From: an uncultured Christensenellaceae bacterium
GTDB taxonomy: Bacteria > Bacillota > Clostridia > Christensenellales > Aristaeellaceae
Direction: 5' to 3'
Assembly (NCBI GenBank): GCA_905236495.1
Contig: CAJOPV010000131.1
Location: 1 to 22,042 of the forward strand
DNA length: 22,042 nucleotides
Shown here piece by piece: positions 7,330-14,594 of this stretch. How positions within the stretch are numbered: the stretch's first letter is position 1; each line of letters begins with the position of its first letter. A program made the translations under genes and the position numbers. The notes under the pieces are model-generated. The model was given only the letters and a program-made list of their open reading frames with translations. It searched no databases and was not told the DNA's origin.

Positions 7330-7893
7330 TCAGGCCTCCCGAAGAGAGGCCAGTTTATCCCGGACAGCCTGCAGATCGTGCCAGGCGTCCCGTTTTTTGC
7401 TTTCATCCCTGAGCAGCGCCGCCGGGTGATAGGTGGGCATGAACCATACCCCTTTTTTCTCCACCCACACGCCCCGATCCCGGGTGATGCGGATTTGATC
7501 CCCCAGCACGGCCCGGGCGGCGGTGGCCCCCAGCAGCACGATCACCCGGGGCTTTACCAGCGCAAACTGGGCCCTTAGATACGGCATGCAGGCCGCGGCC
7601 TCCTCCGGCAGGGGCGCCCGGTTCTGGGGCGGGCGGCACTTGACCACGTTGCAGATATACACCTGCTCCCGGGTGTAGCCGATGGCGGCGATCATTTTGG
7701 TGAGCAGCTGCCCCGCCCTGCCCACAAAAGCCAGCCCCTGCAGGTCTTCATCCGCCCCGGGGCCCTCGCCGATAAACATGAGATCGGCGTTCCCGTCCCC
7801 CTGGCCTGGCACCTTGCAGCGGATCTGCCGGCACAATTCACATTTTTCGCACGATAGGATCTCCGCGTGCAGCGAATCCCAGGAAACCTGCAT
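7330..7893 (-). CDS. Family 4 uracil-DNA glycosylase with [4Fe-4S] site
   Basis: This enzyme starts base excision repair by removing uracil from DNA. The 187-residue protein carries cysteines C15, C18, C86 and C102, matching the spacing of the [4Fe-4S] ligands in Thermus-type family 4 enzymes. Motif A is GEGPGADEDLQGLAFVG (42-58) and motif B is HPAALLR (156-162). The start has AAGGAGG seven bases upstream. It is encoded between a small membrane protein and the cluster-free paralogue, probably on one transcript. Some family members are annotated as a DNA polymerase-related domain, an old naming error. Confidence 0.93.
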   Translation of the reverse strand: MQVSWDSLHAEILSCEKCELCRQIRCKVPGQGDGNADLMFIGEGPGADEDLQGLAFVGRAGQLLTKMIAAIGYTREQVYICNVVKCRPPQNRAPLPEEAAACMPYLRAQFALVKPRVIVLLGATAARAVLGDQIRITRDRGVWVEKKGVWFMPTYHPAALLRDESKKRDAWHDLQAVRDKLASLREA

Positions 7894-7930
7894 GGAAACG
7901 CCTCCTTAGTATATCCCTCGCAAAGTCAAT

Positions 7931-8152
7931 TTACTGAAAGCGGGTGCGAAGCAGGGAAAAGGTGCTGGATATATCCTGGGTGAGCCAGGAAATCAGGCTG
8001 AACAAAAGGGCCAGCAGCACCAGGATGCAAATCACTCCCACCACTACGCCCAGGAAATCCATCATCCCCGCTGCCAGGCGAAAATGCTCCCGACGGTCCT
8101 CTTTCTCCCATTGCTTGCGCTGCTCGTAAGCCTGACGGCTGGGCTGAGTCAT
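7931..8152 (-). CDS. Small single-pass membrane protein, unknown function
   Basis: A 73-residue protein with a charged N-terminus (QRKQWEKEDRREHFR, 11-25), one strongly hydrophobic segment (about 33-56) and a short C-terminal tail. The start at 8152 is preferred to the longer frame from 8227 because AAGGAGG lies eight bases upstream. No family recognised. It is encoded 37 bases ahead of the family 4 glycosylase on the same strand and may share its transcript. I see no convincing promoter in the 108-base gap upstream. Confidence 0.7.
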   Translation of the reverse strand: MTQPSRQAYEQRKQWEKEDRREHFRLAAGMMDFLGVVVGVICILVLLALLFSLISWLTQDISSTFSLLRTRFQ

Positions 8153-8260
8153 GGCAAAAGCCTCCTTTGCTTGTGCGGGCTTCAATGCTTGTATGGTAAA
8201 AGGCTGAAAGTACAGAGCGTGGATCAATCAATGAATTGAGGTCAGTAAACCCCTTTTCCA

Positions 8261-8776
8261 TTACACATAGTCCATCCAGGGGGCGGCCTCGTCCTGCCGC
8301 CCGGTCAAAGCGCCTTGGGCGGACAGGCCCGGAAAGCCCTGCTGCCGCAGCGCCTCATACAGCACCACCGCCACGGAATTTGCCAGGTTCAGGCTCCGGG
8401 CGTCGGGACGCATGGGGATGCGCACGCAGCGGTCATACGCCCGCCGGAGCAGCGATTCGGGCAGCCCCCTGGTTTCGCAGCCGAACACCAGGAAATCCTC
8501 CGGCCCGTATTGGGCTTCGGTGTAGGCCCGGGGGGCCTTGGTGCTGGCAAAATGGTAATTGGCATGGGGATATTGCCTCATCAGCGTCTCAAAATCCGGC
8601 AGCACGGAAATATCCACCATGGAGAAATAATCCAGCCCCGCCCGCTTCATATACTTATCCGACAGGGAAAAGCCCAAGGGCTCGATGAGGATGAGATCGG
8701 TGCGGGTGGCGGCGCAGGTGCGGGCGATGTTGCCCGTGTTCTGGGGGATTTCCGGCGCATATAAAACGACGTGCAT
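8261..8776 (-). CDS. trmL: tRNA (cytidine/uridine-34 2'-O)-methyltransferase TrmL
   Basis: TrmL methylates the 2'-O of the wobble nucleotide in certain leucine tRNAs with S-adenosylmethionine. The 171-residue protein is a compact SPOUT enzyme with PQNTGNIART (11-20), GCETRGLP (99-106) and the knot motif RSLNLANSVAVVLYEALRQ (127-145). The start at 8776 is chosen because an AAGGA site lies about seven bases upstream and the protein then opens with the family's usual HVVLYAPEIP. It follows the truncated oxidoreductase-like gene by 20 bases and is probably driven from the promoter at 9485-9513. Confidence 0.95.
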   Translation of the reverse strand: MHVVLYAPEIPQNTGNIARTCAATRTDLILIEPLGFSLSDKYMKRAGLDYFSMVDISVLPDFETLMRQYPHANYHFASTKAPRAYTEAQYGPEDFLVFGCETRGLPESLLRRAYDRCVRIPMRPDARSLNLANSVAVVLYEALRQQGFPGLSAQGALTGRQDEAAPWMDYV

Positions 8777-8796
8777 GCTGCTTTCCTTCCAAACTA

Positions 8797-9453
8797 TTAT
8801 TGCTTTTCTTTCCACGCTTTTTCCAGCGCGGCGGTGAGGCCCAGCAGCTGCAGATCCCGCAGCTGATCGGCGATCCGCTCCTCCAGGCCGGGAATATCCT
8901 TTAAATCCCGATCCCAGATGGCCCGGTCGCTGAGCACGGCGTAGCTCAGGCTTTCCGGGGGCATATCGCAGCTCAGGCGGGAAAAGGAGGAAAGGATCTC
9001 CTCATCCTCGCTGAGATAGCAGCGCTCCTCCCCTTTGAGATAGGCGTACCCGCCCCCCTCCTCCCGCCGGGCTCCGGCAAAAAACATGATGAGGGCAGAT
9101 AAGCCCATGCACAGGCAGGGGGGCGTTTCCCCCTCCCGGTCCACATACGCTTCCAGCAGTGGCAGCGCCTGCCGGGCCCAGCCCCGCACGGCGTTCTGGA
9201 GCAGCAGCGCCACGGGCTGCGCCACGGCGGGGGATTCCAGCTCGGCGCACACCGCCATGGCGACAGGGTCCAGGATATCCCGCCCCTGGCCCATGGAGGG
9301 CATGATCTCATGGAGCAGGGCGTGCCCGATAAACAGGCGCAGCCCCTCGTGCCGCATGCAGTCCCGCACTGAGGAAAGCCCCAGGATCGCCCCGGGCCCT
9401 GCCAGCGTGGAAAGCACCGCCCCTTCCATCCGCGTTCGGACGGCCTGATCCAT
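8797..9453 (-). CDS. Stand-alone C-terminal domain of a tagaturonate reductase-like enzyme
   Basis: The 218 residues resemble only the C-terminal half of UxaB (tagaturonate reductase, long-chain mannitol dehydrogenase family). VRDCMRHEGLRLFIGHALLHEIMP and, near the end, IWDRDLKDIPGLEERIADQL echo the E. coli enzyme as remembered. The NAD-binding Rossmann half is absent, and pgsA occupies the DNA where it would lie. The region where the family's catalytic Lys, Asn and His should fall reads RTRMEGAVLSTL and does not keep them, so the dehydrogenase reaction is unlikely. The frame is intact, AAGGA lies seven bases before the ATG, and a good promoter sits upstream. It may be a repurposed domain or a decaying remnant kept readable. 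Confidence 0.75.
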   Translation of the reverse strand: MDQAVRTRMEGAVLSTLAGPGAILGLSSVRDCMRHEGLRLFIGHALLHEIMPSMGQGRDILDPVAMAVCAELESPAVAQPVALLLQNAVRGWARQALPLLEAYVDREGETPPCLCMGLSALIMFFAGARREEGGGYAYLKGEERCYLSEDEEILSSFSRLSCDMPPESLSYAVLSDRAIWDRDLKDIPGLEERIADQLRDLQLLGLTAALEKAWKEKQ

Positions 9454-9484
9454 CCCGCATTCCTTCTTTCCTTGGAATACCGCT

Positions 9485-9513
9485 ATTTTACCAAAGAATG
9501 CCGGGGATGTAAA
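9485..9513 (-). promoter_or_regulatory. Promoter of the UxaB-like fragment and trmL
   Basis: On the minus strand TTTACA (9508-9513), 17 bases and TAAAAT (9485-9490) make a good sigma-A promoter. Transcription would start near 9478, about 25 bases before the ATG at 9453. Confidence 0.7.
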
Positions 9514-9524
9514 GCAACGCGCCA

Positions 9525-9553
9525 TTGAAATTCCATTGGGGAAATGCTATAAT
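9525..9553 (+). promoter_or_regulatory. Promoter of pgsA
   Basis: TTGAAA (9525-9530), a 17-base spacer and a perfect TATAAT (9548-9553). The start should fall near 9560, so the leader is short and the ribosome binding site lies at its 5' end. This promoter is back to back with the one at 9485-9513. Confidence 0.8.
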
Positions 9554-9576
9554 ACAGAAAGAAGGAGGCAATCACC

Positions 9577-10146
9577 GTGGAAGAAAACACCCAGCAAAAG
9601 AAGCAGAAGATTTTGAACGTGCCCAACGTGCTCACCATGATCCGGGCCATCCTGATCCCCGTTTATTGGGCGGTATTCATGGATGGGCATCATTACTGGG
9701 CCCTGGCGATCTTCATTTTTGCCAGCCTGACGGATCTGGCGGACGGCTACATCGCCCGGAAATACGACCTGATAACGGATTTTGGCAAGCTGATGGACCC
9801 GCTGGCGGATAAGCTGATGGTGCTCAGCGTCATGCTGTCCTTAGTCATCAAGGGCATGGCCCCCTGGGCAGCCCTGGCGATCATCCTGTGCAAGGAGGCG
9901 CTGATGGTGCTGGGCGGGGCCATCCTGTACAAAAAAGGCGTGGTGGTCTATGCCATCTGGATCGGCAAGGCCGCCCAGGCCACGACGGTGGCGGGGCTGA
10001 TCCTGTGCTTCTTCGCCGATTATTTTACCTCCGTCGGTTTCCCCCTGCACCTGATCGTCATTTGGTGCGCCGTGGCCCTGACCCTCACCGCCCTGGTGAT
10101 CTACGGGCGCAGCGCCATCCGGAAATATCAGGAAGCGAGCAAATAA
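9577..10146 (+). CDS. pgsA: Phosphatidylglycerophosphate synthase
   Basis: PgsA joins CDP-diacylglycerol and glycerol-3-phosphate to give phosphatidylglycerophosphate, the committed step to phosphatidylglycerol in the membrane. The 189-residue protein has the CDP-alcohol phosphotransferase signature DG-x2-AR-x8-G-x3-D-x3-D with D56, G57, A60, R61, G70, D74 and D78, plus D53. Several hydrophobic segments follow. The GTG start at 9577 has GAAGGAGG (9561-9568) eight bases upstream. A related CDP-alcohol transferase cannot be fully excluded, but length and the opening LNVPNVLTMIR favour PgsA. Confidence 0.94.
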   Translation: MEENTQQKKQKILNVPNVLTMIRAILIPVYWAVFMDGHHYWALAIFIFASLTDLADGYIARKYDLITDFGKLMDPLADKLMVLSVMLSLVIKGMAPWAALAIILCKEALMVLGGAILYKKGVVVYAIWIGKAAQATTVAGLILCFFADYFTSVGFPLHLIVIWCAVALTLTALVIYGRSAIRKYQEASK

Positions 10147-10150
10147 CAAA

Positions 10151-10177
10151 GAGGCGCCGATCATCCGTCGGCTCCTC
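10151..10177 (+). terminator. Hairpin after pgsA, weak terminator
   Basis: GAGG-C-GCCGA (10151-10160) pairs with TCGGC-T-CCTC (10168-10177) with one mismatch and a seven-base loop. No T run follows, so termination would be partial. No convincing araB promoter or operator is seen in the remaining gap to 10281. Confidence 0.4.
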
Positions 10178-10280
10178 AGCGCATCAATTCGCTGTAAAAT
10201 GGCGTTTCCAAAATTATTATTGAAGAAAAATCATACAGGTTTCATCGCACCGAAAAACAGGCAAGGGAGGGCATACCATC

Positions 10281-11849
10281 ATGGATTTCAAAACCACCGC
10301 GCTGGGGATCGAGTTCGGCTCCACCCGCATCAAGGCGGTGCTCATCGACGGGGCGCACCGGCCCATCGCCTCCGGCAGCCACGAATGGGAAAACCGGCTG
10401 GAGAACGGGATCTGGACCTATTCCATGGAGGATATCCATACGGGGCTGCAAAGCTGCTTTGCGGACCTGAAAAGGGACGTAAAAGAAAAGTTCGGCGAAA
10501 CGCTTACCACTGTCGGGGCCATCGGCGTATCCGGCATGATGCACGGCTACCTGCCCTTTGATCGGCAGGACCGGCCCCTGGCGGCCTTCCGCACCTGGCG
10601 GAATACCATCACCGGCCCCGCCGCGGCGGAGCTGACGGAGCTGTTCGGCTTCAATATCCCTCAGCGCTGGAGCATCGCCCACCTGTACCAGGCCATGCTG
10701 AACGGGGAAGCCCACGTCAGGGACATCGCCCATCTGACGACCCTGGCGGGCTACATTCATTTCCGCCTCACCGGCGTCAAAGCCCTGGGGGTGGGCGAGG
10801 CCAGCGGCGTTATGCCCATCGACAGCGAAAAAACGTATTATGACGCCGGCATGATGGCGGCCTTCGACGCCCGGGCGGAGCAGATGGGCTGCCCCTGGCG
10901 GTTAAAGGATATCCTGCCCGCCGTGCTGCCTGCCGGCGAAAACGCCGGGTATCTTACGGCGGAAGGCGCCAAGCTGCTGGATCCGGCGGGGGACCTGCTC
11001 CCCGGTATCCCCTTCGCCCCGGCGGAGGGGGACGCGGGCACCGGCATGGCGGCCACCAATTCCGTCCGGGCACGGACGGGCAACGTGTCCGCCGGCACCT
11101 CGGACTTTGCCATGATCGTGGTGGATCATCCCCTGGGCGTGCACCGGGAGATCGATATGGTTACCACCCCCGCCGGGCTGCCCGTCGCCATGGTGCACTG
11201 CAATAACTGCACCAGCGATATCAACGCCTGGGTGAACCTGCTGGGTGAGTTCGCGGGCTTGATCGGCGCGGAGGTCAGCAAGAACGACCTGTACGTGAAG
11301 CTGTTCAGCATCGCCCTGGAAGGGGAGCCGGACTGCGGCGGGCTCATCAGCTACAACTACTTTTCCGGCGAAGGCGTCACCGACCTGAACGCGGGCCGGC
11401 CCGTGTTCGCCCGAATGGAAAACGCCCGCATGACGTTGGCGAATTTCATGCGCACGCATCTGCTCTCCGCCCTTTCCACGCTGAAGATCGGCCTGGATAT
11501 TTTGACGAAGCAGGAAAACGTGCCCATCGATAAGCTCTACGGGCACGGCGGGTATTTCAAGACCCCCGGGGTGGGCCAAAGGCTGCTCTCCGCCGCGGTG
11601 AATTCCCCCGTATCCGTCATGGAAACGGCAGGGGAGGGCGGCCCCTACGGCATGGCGTTGCTGGCGGGGTATATGCTGTGGAAGGCTGAAAACGAAAAGC
11701 TGGAAGACTATCTGGACAATAAGGTGTTTGCTTCCGCCAAGTCCTCTACGCTGATGGCGGATGAAAAGGACGTGCAGGGCTTCTCCGCTTTCCTGGCCCG
11801 GTATCAGAAAGCCCTGCCCGTGGAGATCGCCGCCATCGAAAATCTGTGA
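10281..11849 (+). CDS. araB: L-ribulokinase, FGGY family (Lactobacillus-type AraB)
   Basis: This cytoplasmic kinase phosphorylates L-ribulose to L-ribulose-5-phosphate in L-arabinose breakdown. The 522-residue FGGY protein begins with the phosphate-binding GIEFGSTRIKAV (9-20). The stretches SGMMHGYLPFD, FRTWRNT, NIPQRWSIAHLYQ and EGDAGTGMAATNSV match lactobacillar AraB as I remember it, and it differs from E. coli AraB. The start has GGGAGGG about nine bases upstream. AraD, the next enzyme of the pathway, follows after nine bases, which supports ribulokinase over xylulokinase. The isomerase gene araA is not in the window. Confidence 0.88.
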   Translation: MDFKTTALGIEFGSTRIKAVLIDGAHRPIASGSHEWENRLENGIWTYSMEDIHTGLQSCFADLKRDVKEKFGETLTTVGAIGVSGMMHGYLPFDRQDRPLAAFRTWRNTITGPAAAELTELFGFNIPQRWSIAHLYQAMLNGEAHVRDIAHLTTLAGYIHFRLTGVKALGVGEASGVMPIDSEKTYYDAGMMAAFDARAEQMGCPWRLKDILPAVLPAGENAGYLTAEGAKLLDPAGDLLPGIPFAPAEGDAGTGMAATNSVRARTGNVSAGTSDFAMIVVDHPLGVHREIDMVTTPAGLPVAMVHCNNCTSDINAWVNLLGEFAGLIGAEVSKNDLYVKLFSIALEGEPDCGGLISYNYFSGEGVTDLNAGRPVFARMENARMTLANFMRTHLLSALSTLKIGLDILTKQENVPIDKLYGHGGYFKTPGVGQRLLSAAVNSPVSVMETAGEGGPYGMALLAGYMLWKAENEKLEDYLDNKVFASAKSSTLMADEKDVQGFSAFLARYQKALPVEIAAIENL

Positions 11850-11858
11850 GGTGCGAAC

Positions 11859-12554
11859 ATGTTAGAGCAATTGAAAGAACAGGTCTGTAAAGCCAATCTG
11901 CTTCTGCCCCGGTATAGCCTGGTCACCTTCACCTGGGGCAACGTATCCGCCATCGATCGGGAACGGGGCCTGGCGGTCATCAAGCCCTCCGGCGTGGAAT
12001 ACGACGCCATGACGCCGGAGGATATGGTGGTGGTGGATCTGGAGGGCAAGGTGGTGGAGGGCAAATGGCGGCCCAGCAGCGATACCCCCACCCACGTGGC
12101 GCTCTATCAGGCTTTCCCGGGCTGCGGCGGCATCGTGCATACCCATTCCCGCTGGGCCACCACCTTTGCCCAGGCGGGCATGGATATCCCCGCCATGGGC
12201 ACCACGCAGGGGGATTACTTCTACGGCGCCATCCCCTGCACCCGGCCCATGACCGAGGAGGAAATCAAGGGCGAATATGAAAAGGAGACGGGGAACGTCA
12301 TCATCGAAACATTCCGTCGCCGGAAGATCGACCCCGAGCAGGTGCCCGGGGTGGTGGTGTTCAGCCACGGCCCCTTCGCCTGGGGCAAGGACGCCATGGA
12401 GGCGGTGCATAACGCGGTGGTGATGGAGGAAGTGGCCTTCATGGATTGGCACGCCATGATGATCGCCCCGGACCGGGGAGCCATGCAGCAGGCGCTGCTG
12501 GATAAGCATTACCTGCGCAAGCACGGCAAAAACGCCTATTACGGGCAGAAGTAA
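11859..12554 (+). CDS. araD: L-ribulose-5-phosphate 4-epimerase
   Basis: AraD converts L-ribulose-5-phosphate to D-xylulose-5-phosphate, feeding arabinose carbon into the pentose phosphate pathway. The 231-residue protein aligns almost end to end with E. coli AraD from memory. Metal ligands H94, H96 (HTHS) and H170 (SHGPFAWGK) are in place, as are D75, D119 and the C-terminal tyrosine Y228. The substrate-binding segments WGNVSA and KPSG are also kept. GAGG overlapping the araB stop serves as the ribosome binding site. The pair is clearly co-transcribed. Confidence 0.96.
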   Translation: MLEQLKEQVCKANLLLPRYSLVTFTWGNVSAIDRERGLAVIKPSGVEYDAMTPEDMVVVDLEGKVVEGKWRPSSDTPTHVALYQAFPGCGGIVHTHSRWATTFAQAGMDIPAMGTTQGDYFYGAIPCTRPMTEEEIKGEYEKETGNVIIETFRRRKIDPEQVPGVVVFSHGPFAWGKDAMEAVHNAVVMEEVAFMDWHAMMIAPDRGAMQQALLDKHYLRKHGKNAYYGQK

Positions 12555-12566
12555 GGAGGTCCCCTC

Positions 12567-12746
12567 ATGCTGCCCCGCGACCCCGCCATCCTTTTCAGTA
12601 TGCTCAATATGAAGCTTCGGGATCAGTACCCCTCTCTGGACGCCCTCTGCGACGACCTGGACGAGAGCAAGGACGCCCTGCTCGCCCACATGAGCCAGGC
12701 AGGCTACGCCTACGACCGGGAGCTGAACGCTTTCGTGCGTTTATAA
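12567..12746 (+). CDS. DUF4250 family small protein
   Basis: A 59-residue protein opening MLPRDPAILFSMLNMKLRDQ with YPSLDALCDDLDESKDAL in the middle and GYAYDRELNAFV near the end. This matches the short DUF4250 family common in Clostridia. Function is unknown; the pattern looks like a small helix-turn-helix-like fold, which is inference. AAGGAGGT (12553-12560) lies six bases before the ATG. The gene follows araD after 12 bases and precedes a strong terminator, so it ends the araBD transcript. There is no established link to arabinose metabolism. Confidence 0.85.
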   Translation: MLPRDPAILFSMLNMKLRDQYPSLDALCDDLDESKDALLAHMSQAGYAYDRELNAFVRL

Positions 12747-12790
12747 CGGAGCCTCTCCACAAGGAAGCTCCTCCCCGGACGGCGTATATA

Positions 12791-12840
12791 ACAAGCAATG
12801 TGCCGCTTCGCGATCGGCGTGACAGCGGCACATTGTTTGT
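12791..12840. terminator. Strong intrinsic terminator after araBD-DUF4250
   Basis: Arms 12791-12807 and 12824-12840 pair over 17 bases with one G-U wobble, around a 16-base loop. The right arm ends in TTGTTTGT followed by TTTA, giving a U-rich tail for the plus strand. It lies between convergent transcripts; the minus side lacks a clear U tail. A smaller hairpin (12748-12771) precedes it. Confidence 0.85.
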
Positions 12841-12891
12841 TTTACCCCCCGTTTCCTGTTCGTCAGGGGCCGCGGGGTCCCTGGCGGTCAT

Positions 12892-13752
12892 TCATAGCAA
12901 GCCTTCGATCTCCTCCACCGTGAAGGCGAACGTGGGCACGTCGAAGGAAGGCTCGGAAAGCAAAGCAGGGGGGAAGAAGAAGGCGATGCGCCCGTCGGGC
13001 AGGGCGTAAAAATCCCGGGCGGGGGAAAATTCCATTTCATAGTCTCCCCGGTCGGCGTCCTGGCGGATCACGCCGGAGGATTGCAGCTCCAGGAACTGCT
13101 GATACAGCGCCGGCAGCAGCTTTTCCTCCATTCGATCGGAGGAGCCCGCCACGATCCGGGGATAATCGGGCAGCGCCTCGGCGGTAACGGCATCCAGCGC
13201 CTTCGGGTCCGCCCCGGCCTGGATCAGGGCCACGCCCCGGAGAGTCATCACGTCACCGGCGGTATCGCCGAAAACATTGAAGGTCTGGGCCTCCAGGGTC
13301 CGGGAGGCGAGGCCGTCGGCCCGAGCCCAGATTTGCCGGGTAAGGATGCTGAGCAGCCTGTCCGTATTGCATAGCACGGAAAAATCGTGGTTCACTTCCC
13401 ACTTTTCCCCGTCCTTTGCGTTCCCGGCGAACATGGGCAGGGCGATATCCTTCGTTTCCCCCAGGGCCAGGTCGAAGGTATCGTTAATGAGGGCGGCGGT
13501 ATAGTTTTCTCCCTCCAGGGAGGGATAGGCGTAGGTAAAATGGTACGCCCAGGCCGGGCTGTCGGGGTAATAGGCCTCCCCTTCCAGCTTTTTCACGGTA
13601 AAATGCCCCGCGTCCGCCACCGCCTCCAGGCGGGTCTCCATAACGGGCATGCCGACTCTTTCCGGCTTTTTTATCAGCAGGTGAAAAAGAATGAAACCAA
13701 GCAGCAAAAGCGCTGCCAATATCAGAAGGCTCCTTTTTCTTCCTTCAGCCAT
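12892..13752 (-). CDS. DUF3298-like membrane-anchored extracytoplasmic protein
   Basis: A 286-residue protein with a basic N-terminus, one hydrophobic segment (about 8-27) and a large outside domain. The C-terminal part, DFYALPDGRIAFFFPP followed by PTFAFTVEEI, resembles the DUF3298 domain of RsiV and PdaC, where it binds lysozyme or peptidoglycan-related ligands. The earlier part (about 60-150) is compatible with the associated DUF4163-like fold, with less certainty. The start has GGGAG seven bases upstream. It overlaps the preceding gene by eight bases, so the two are coupled. No sigma factor gene is adjacent, so a role as anti-sigma factor is not supported. Confidence 0.7.
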   Translation of the reverse strand: MAEGRKRSLLILAALLLLGFILFHLLIKKPERVGMPVMETRLEAVADAGHFTVKKLEGEAYYPDSPAWAYHFTYAYPSLEGENYTAALINDTFDLALGETKDIALPMFAGNAKDGEKWEVNHDFSVLCNTDRLLSILTRQIWARADGLASRTLEAQTFNVFGDTAGDVMTLRGVALIQAGADPKALDAVTAEALPDYPRIVAGSSDRMEEKLLPALYQQFLELQSSGVIRQDADRGDYEMEFSPARDFYALPDGRIAFFFPPALLSEPSFDVPTFAFTVEEIEGLL

Positions 13753-14590
13753 TGGAAATCTCCCACACGATAAAGGAATTGCGGATCAATTCCGCATACA
13801 GCGCGTATTCCGCCTGCCGATCCGGGGGGAAGCGCAGGGTGAGGCAATAGGCCTCCTCCATCAATGGGGAGACCATCCACATTTCAAACGCCCCTTCCCC
13901 AAAGCCGTAGATCCGATCGAAGGCCTCCTCCGTGCGGACCTCCCAGCCGGGATGCGCAGCCTGAAAGCCGGACAGCGTTTGCTGACCCTCTGCCACGGAA
14001 ACCCCCGCCCGGGCCGTGCCGTCCGCGTTGGAAAAGACCACGCCCCGGGCAGGGGATACGACCGCCTCGCCCTCCGCCCCGAACTGGGCCGGCAGGCAAA
14101 GGGAGCAGCCCAGCGCTTCTATCTCCACATCCTGCCAGGCGGATAAAAGCCCGTCGGTAAAAAGAGGGGAAAATTCCCAGGCCTCCGCCGCATAGCCGGA
14201 AGGAGCTTCCGGGGCCGTACGGAAGGAGAACGCGCCGTTCATCAGCCAGATCACGGCGTCCTGGGGCAATTCCTCCAGCGCTGCCTGATACTCCTCGGGA
14301 CAGGCGTACAGATCCGCCCGAACGAAAGCGCCGCCCTCCTCAAAGGTGATATCGTACAGGTACGCCCCCAGCCGCCAGCGGATGGATACGTCCTTCTCCT
14401 CATCCCGGGGCAGGGCCTGTTCCCAGTCCGGGCCCAGGTGATCGGCAAACAGCGCCTCCGTCAGGCGCTGCAGCCCCTCGTCCGTCACCTCCGCGTTGAC
14501 GGCGTCCCGGGCGGGGGCCGCCAGGGCCGGGGCGGAAAGCAGTACTGTGCACAGTGCCAGCAGGCAGGCGATCATCCTTCGTATCGACAT
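13745..14590 (-). CDS. Secreted protein of unknown function
   Basis: The 281-residue product has a clear Sec signal peptide: MSIRR, a hydrophobic core (about 7-20) and a PALA-A cleavage site after residue 24. The mature part has no family I recognise. It is acidic, with many aromatic residues, and ends in a YALYAELIRNSFIVWE helix-like tail. GGAGGAG lies seven bases before the ATG. It starts four bases after the CNNM-type transporter gene and overlaps the DUF3298-like gene, so the three probably work together at the envelope. Confidence 0.78.
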   Translation of the reverse strand: MSIRRMIACLLALCTVLLSAPALAAPARDAVNAEVTDEGLQRLTEALFADHLGPDWEQALPRDEEKDVSIRWRLGAYLYDITFEEGGAFVRADLYACPEEYQAALEELPQDAVIWLMNGAFSFRTAPEAPSGYAAEAWEFSPLFTDGLLSAWQDVEIEALGCSLCLPAQFGAEGEAVVSPARGVVFSNADGTARAGVSVAEGQQTLSGFQAAHPGWEVRTEEAFDRIYGFGEGAFEMWMVSPLMEEAYCLTLRFPPDRQAEYALYAELIRNSFIVWEISNG

Positions 14591-14594
14591 GGGT

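Noticed and set aside
8797..9453. Calling the UxaB-like fragment a plain pseudogene
   Set aside because: The frame has no stop or frameshift and has a good promoter and ribosome binding site. It is kept as a coding gene with altered function.
10178..10280. Catabolite repression (cre) or AraR operator before araB
   Set aside because: No stretch fits either consensus well enough to report.
10281..11849. Xylulokinase as the product of the FGGY kinase gene
   Set aside because: Its segments match lactobacillar ribulokinase from memory and araD follows directly.
12872..12891. Short GC inverted repeat just after the DUF3298-like gene
   Set aside because: Five pairs with a mismatch and no T tail on the minus strand.
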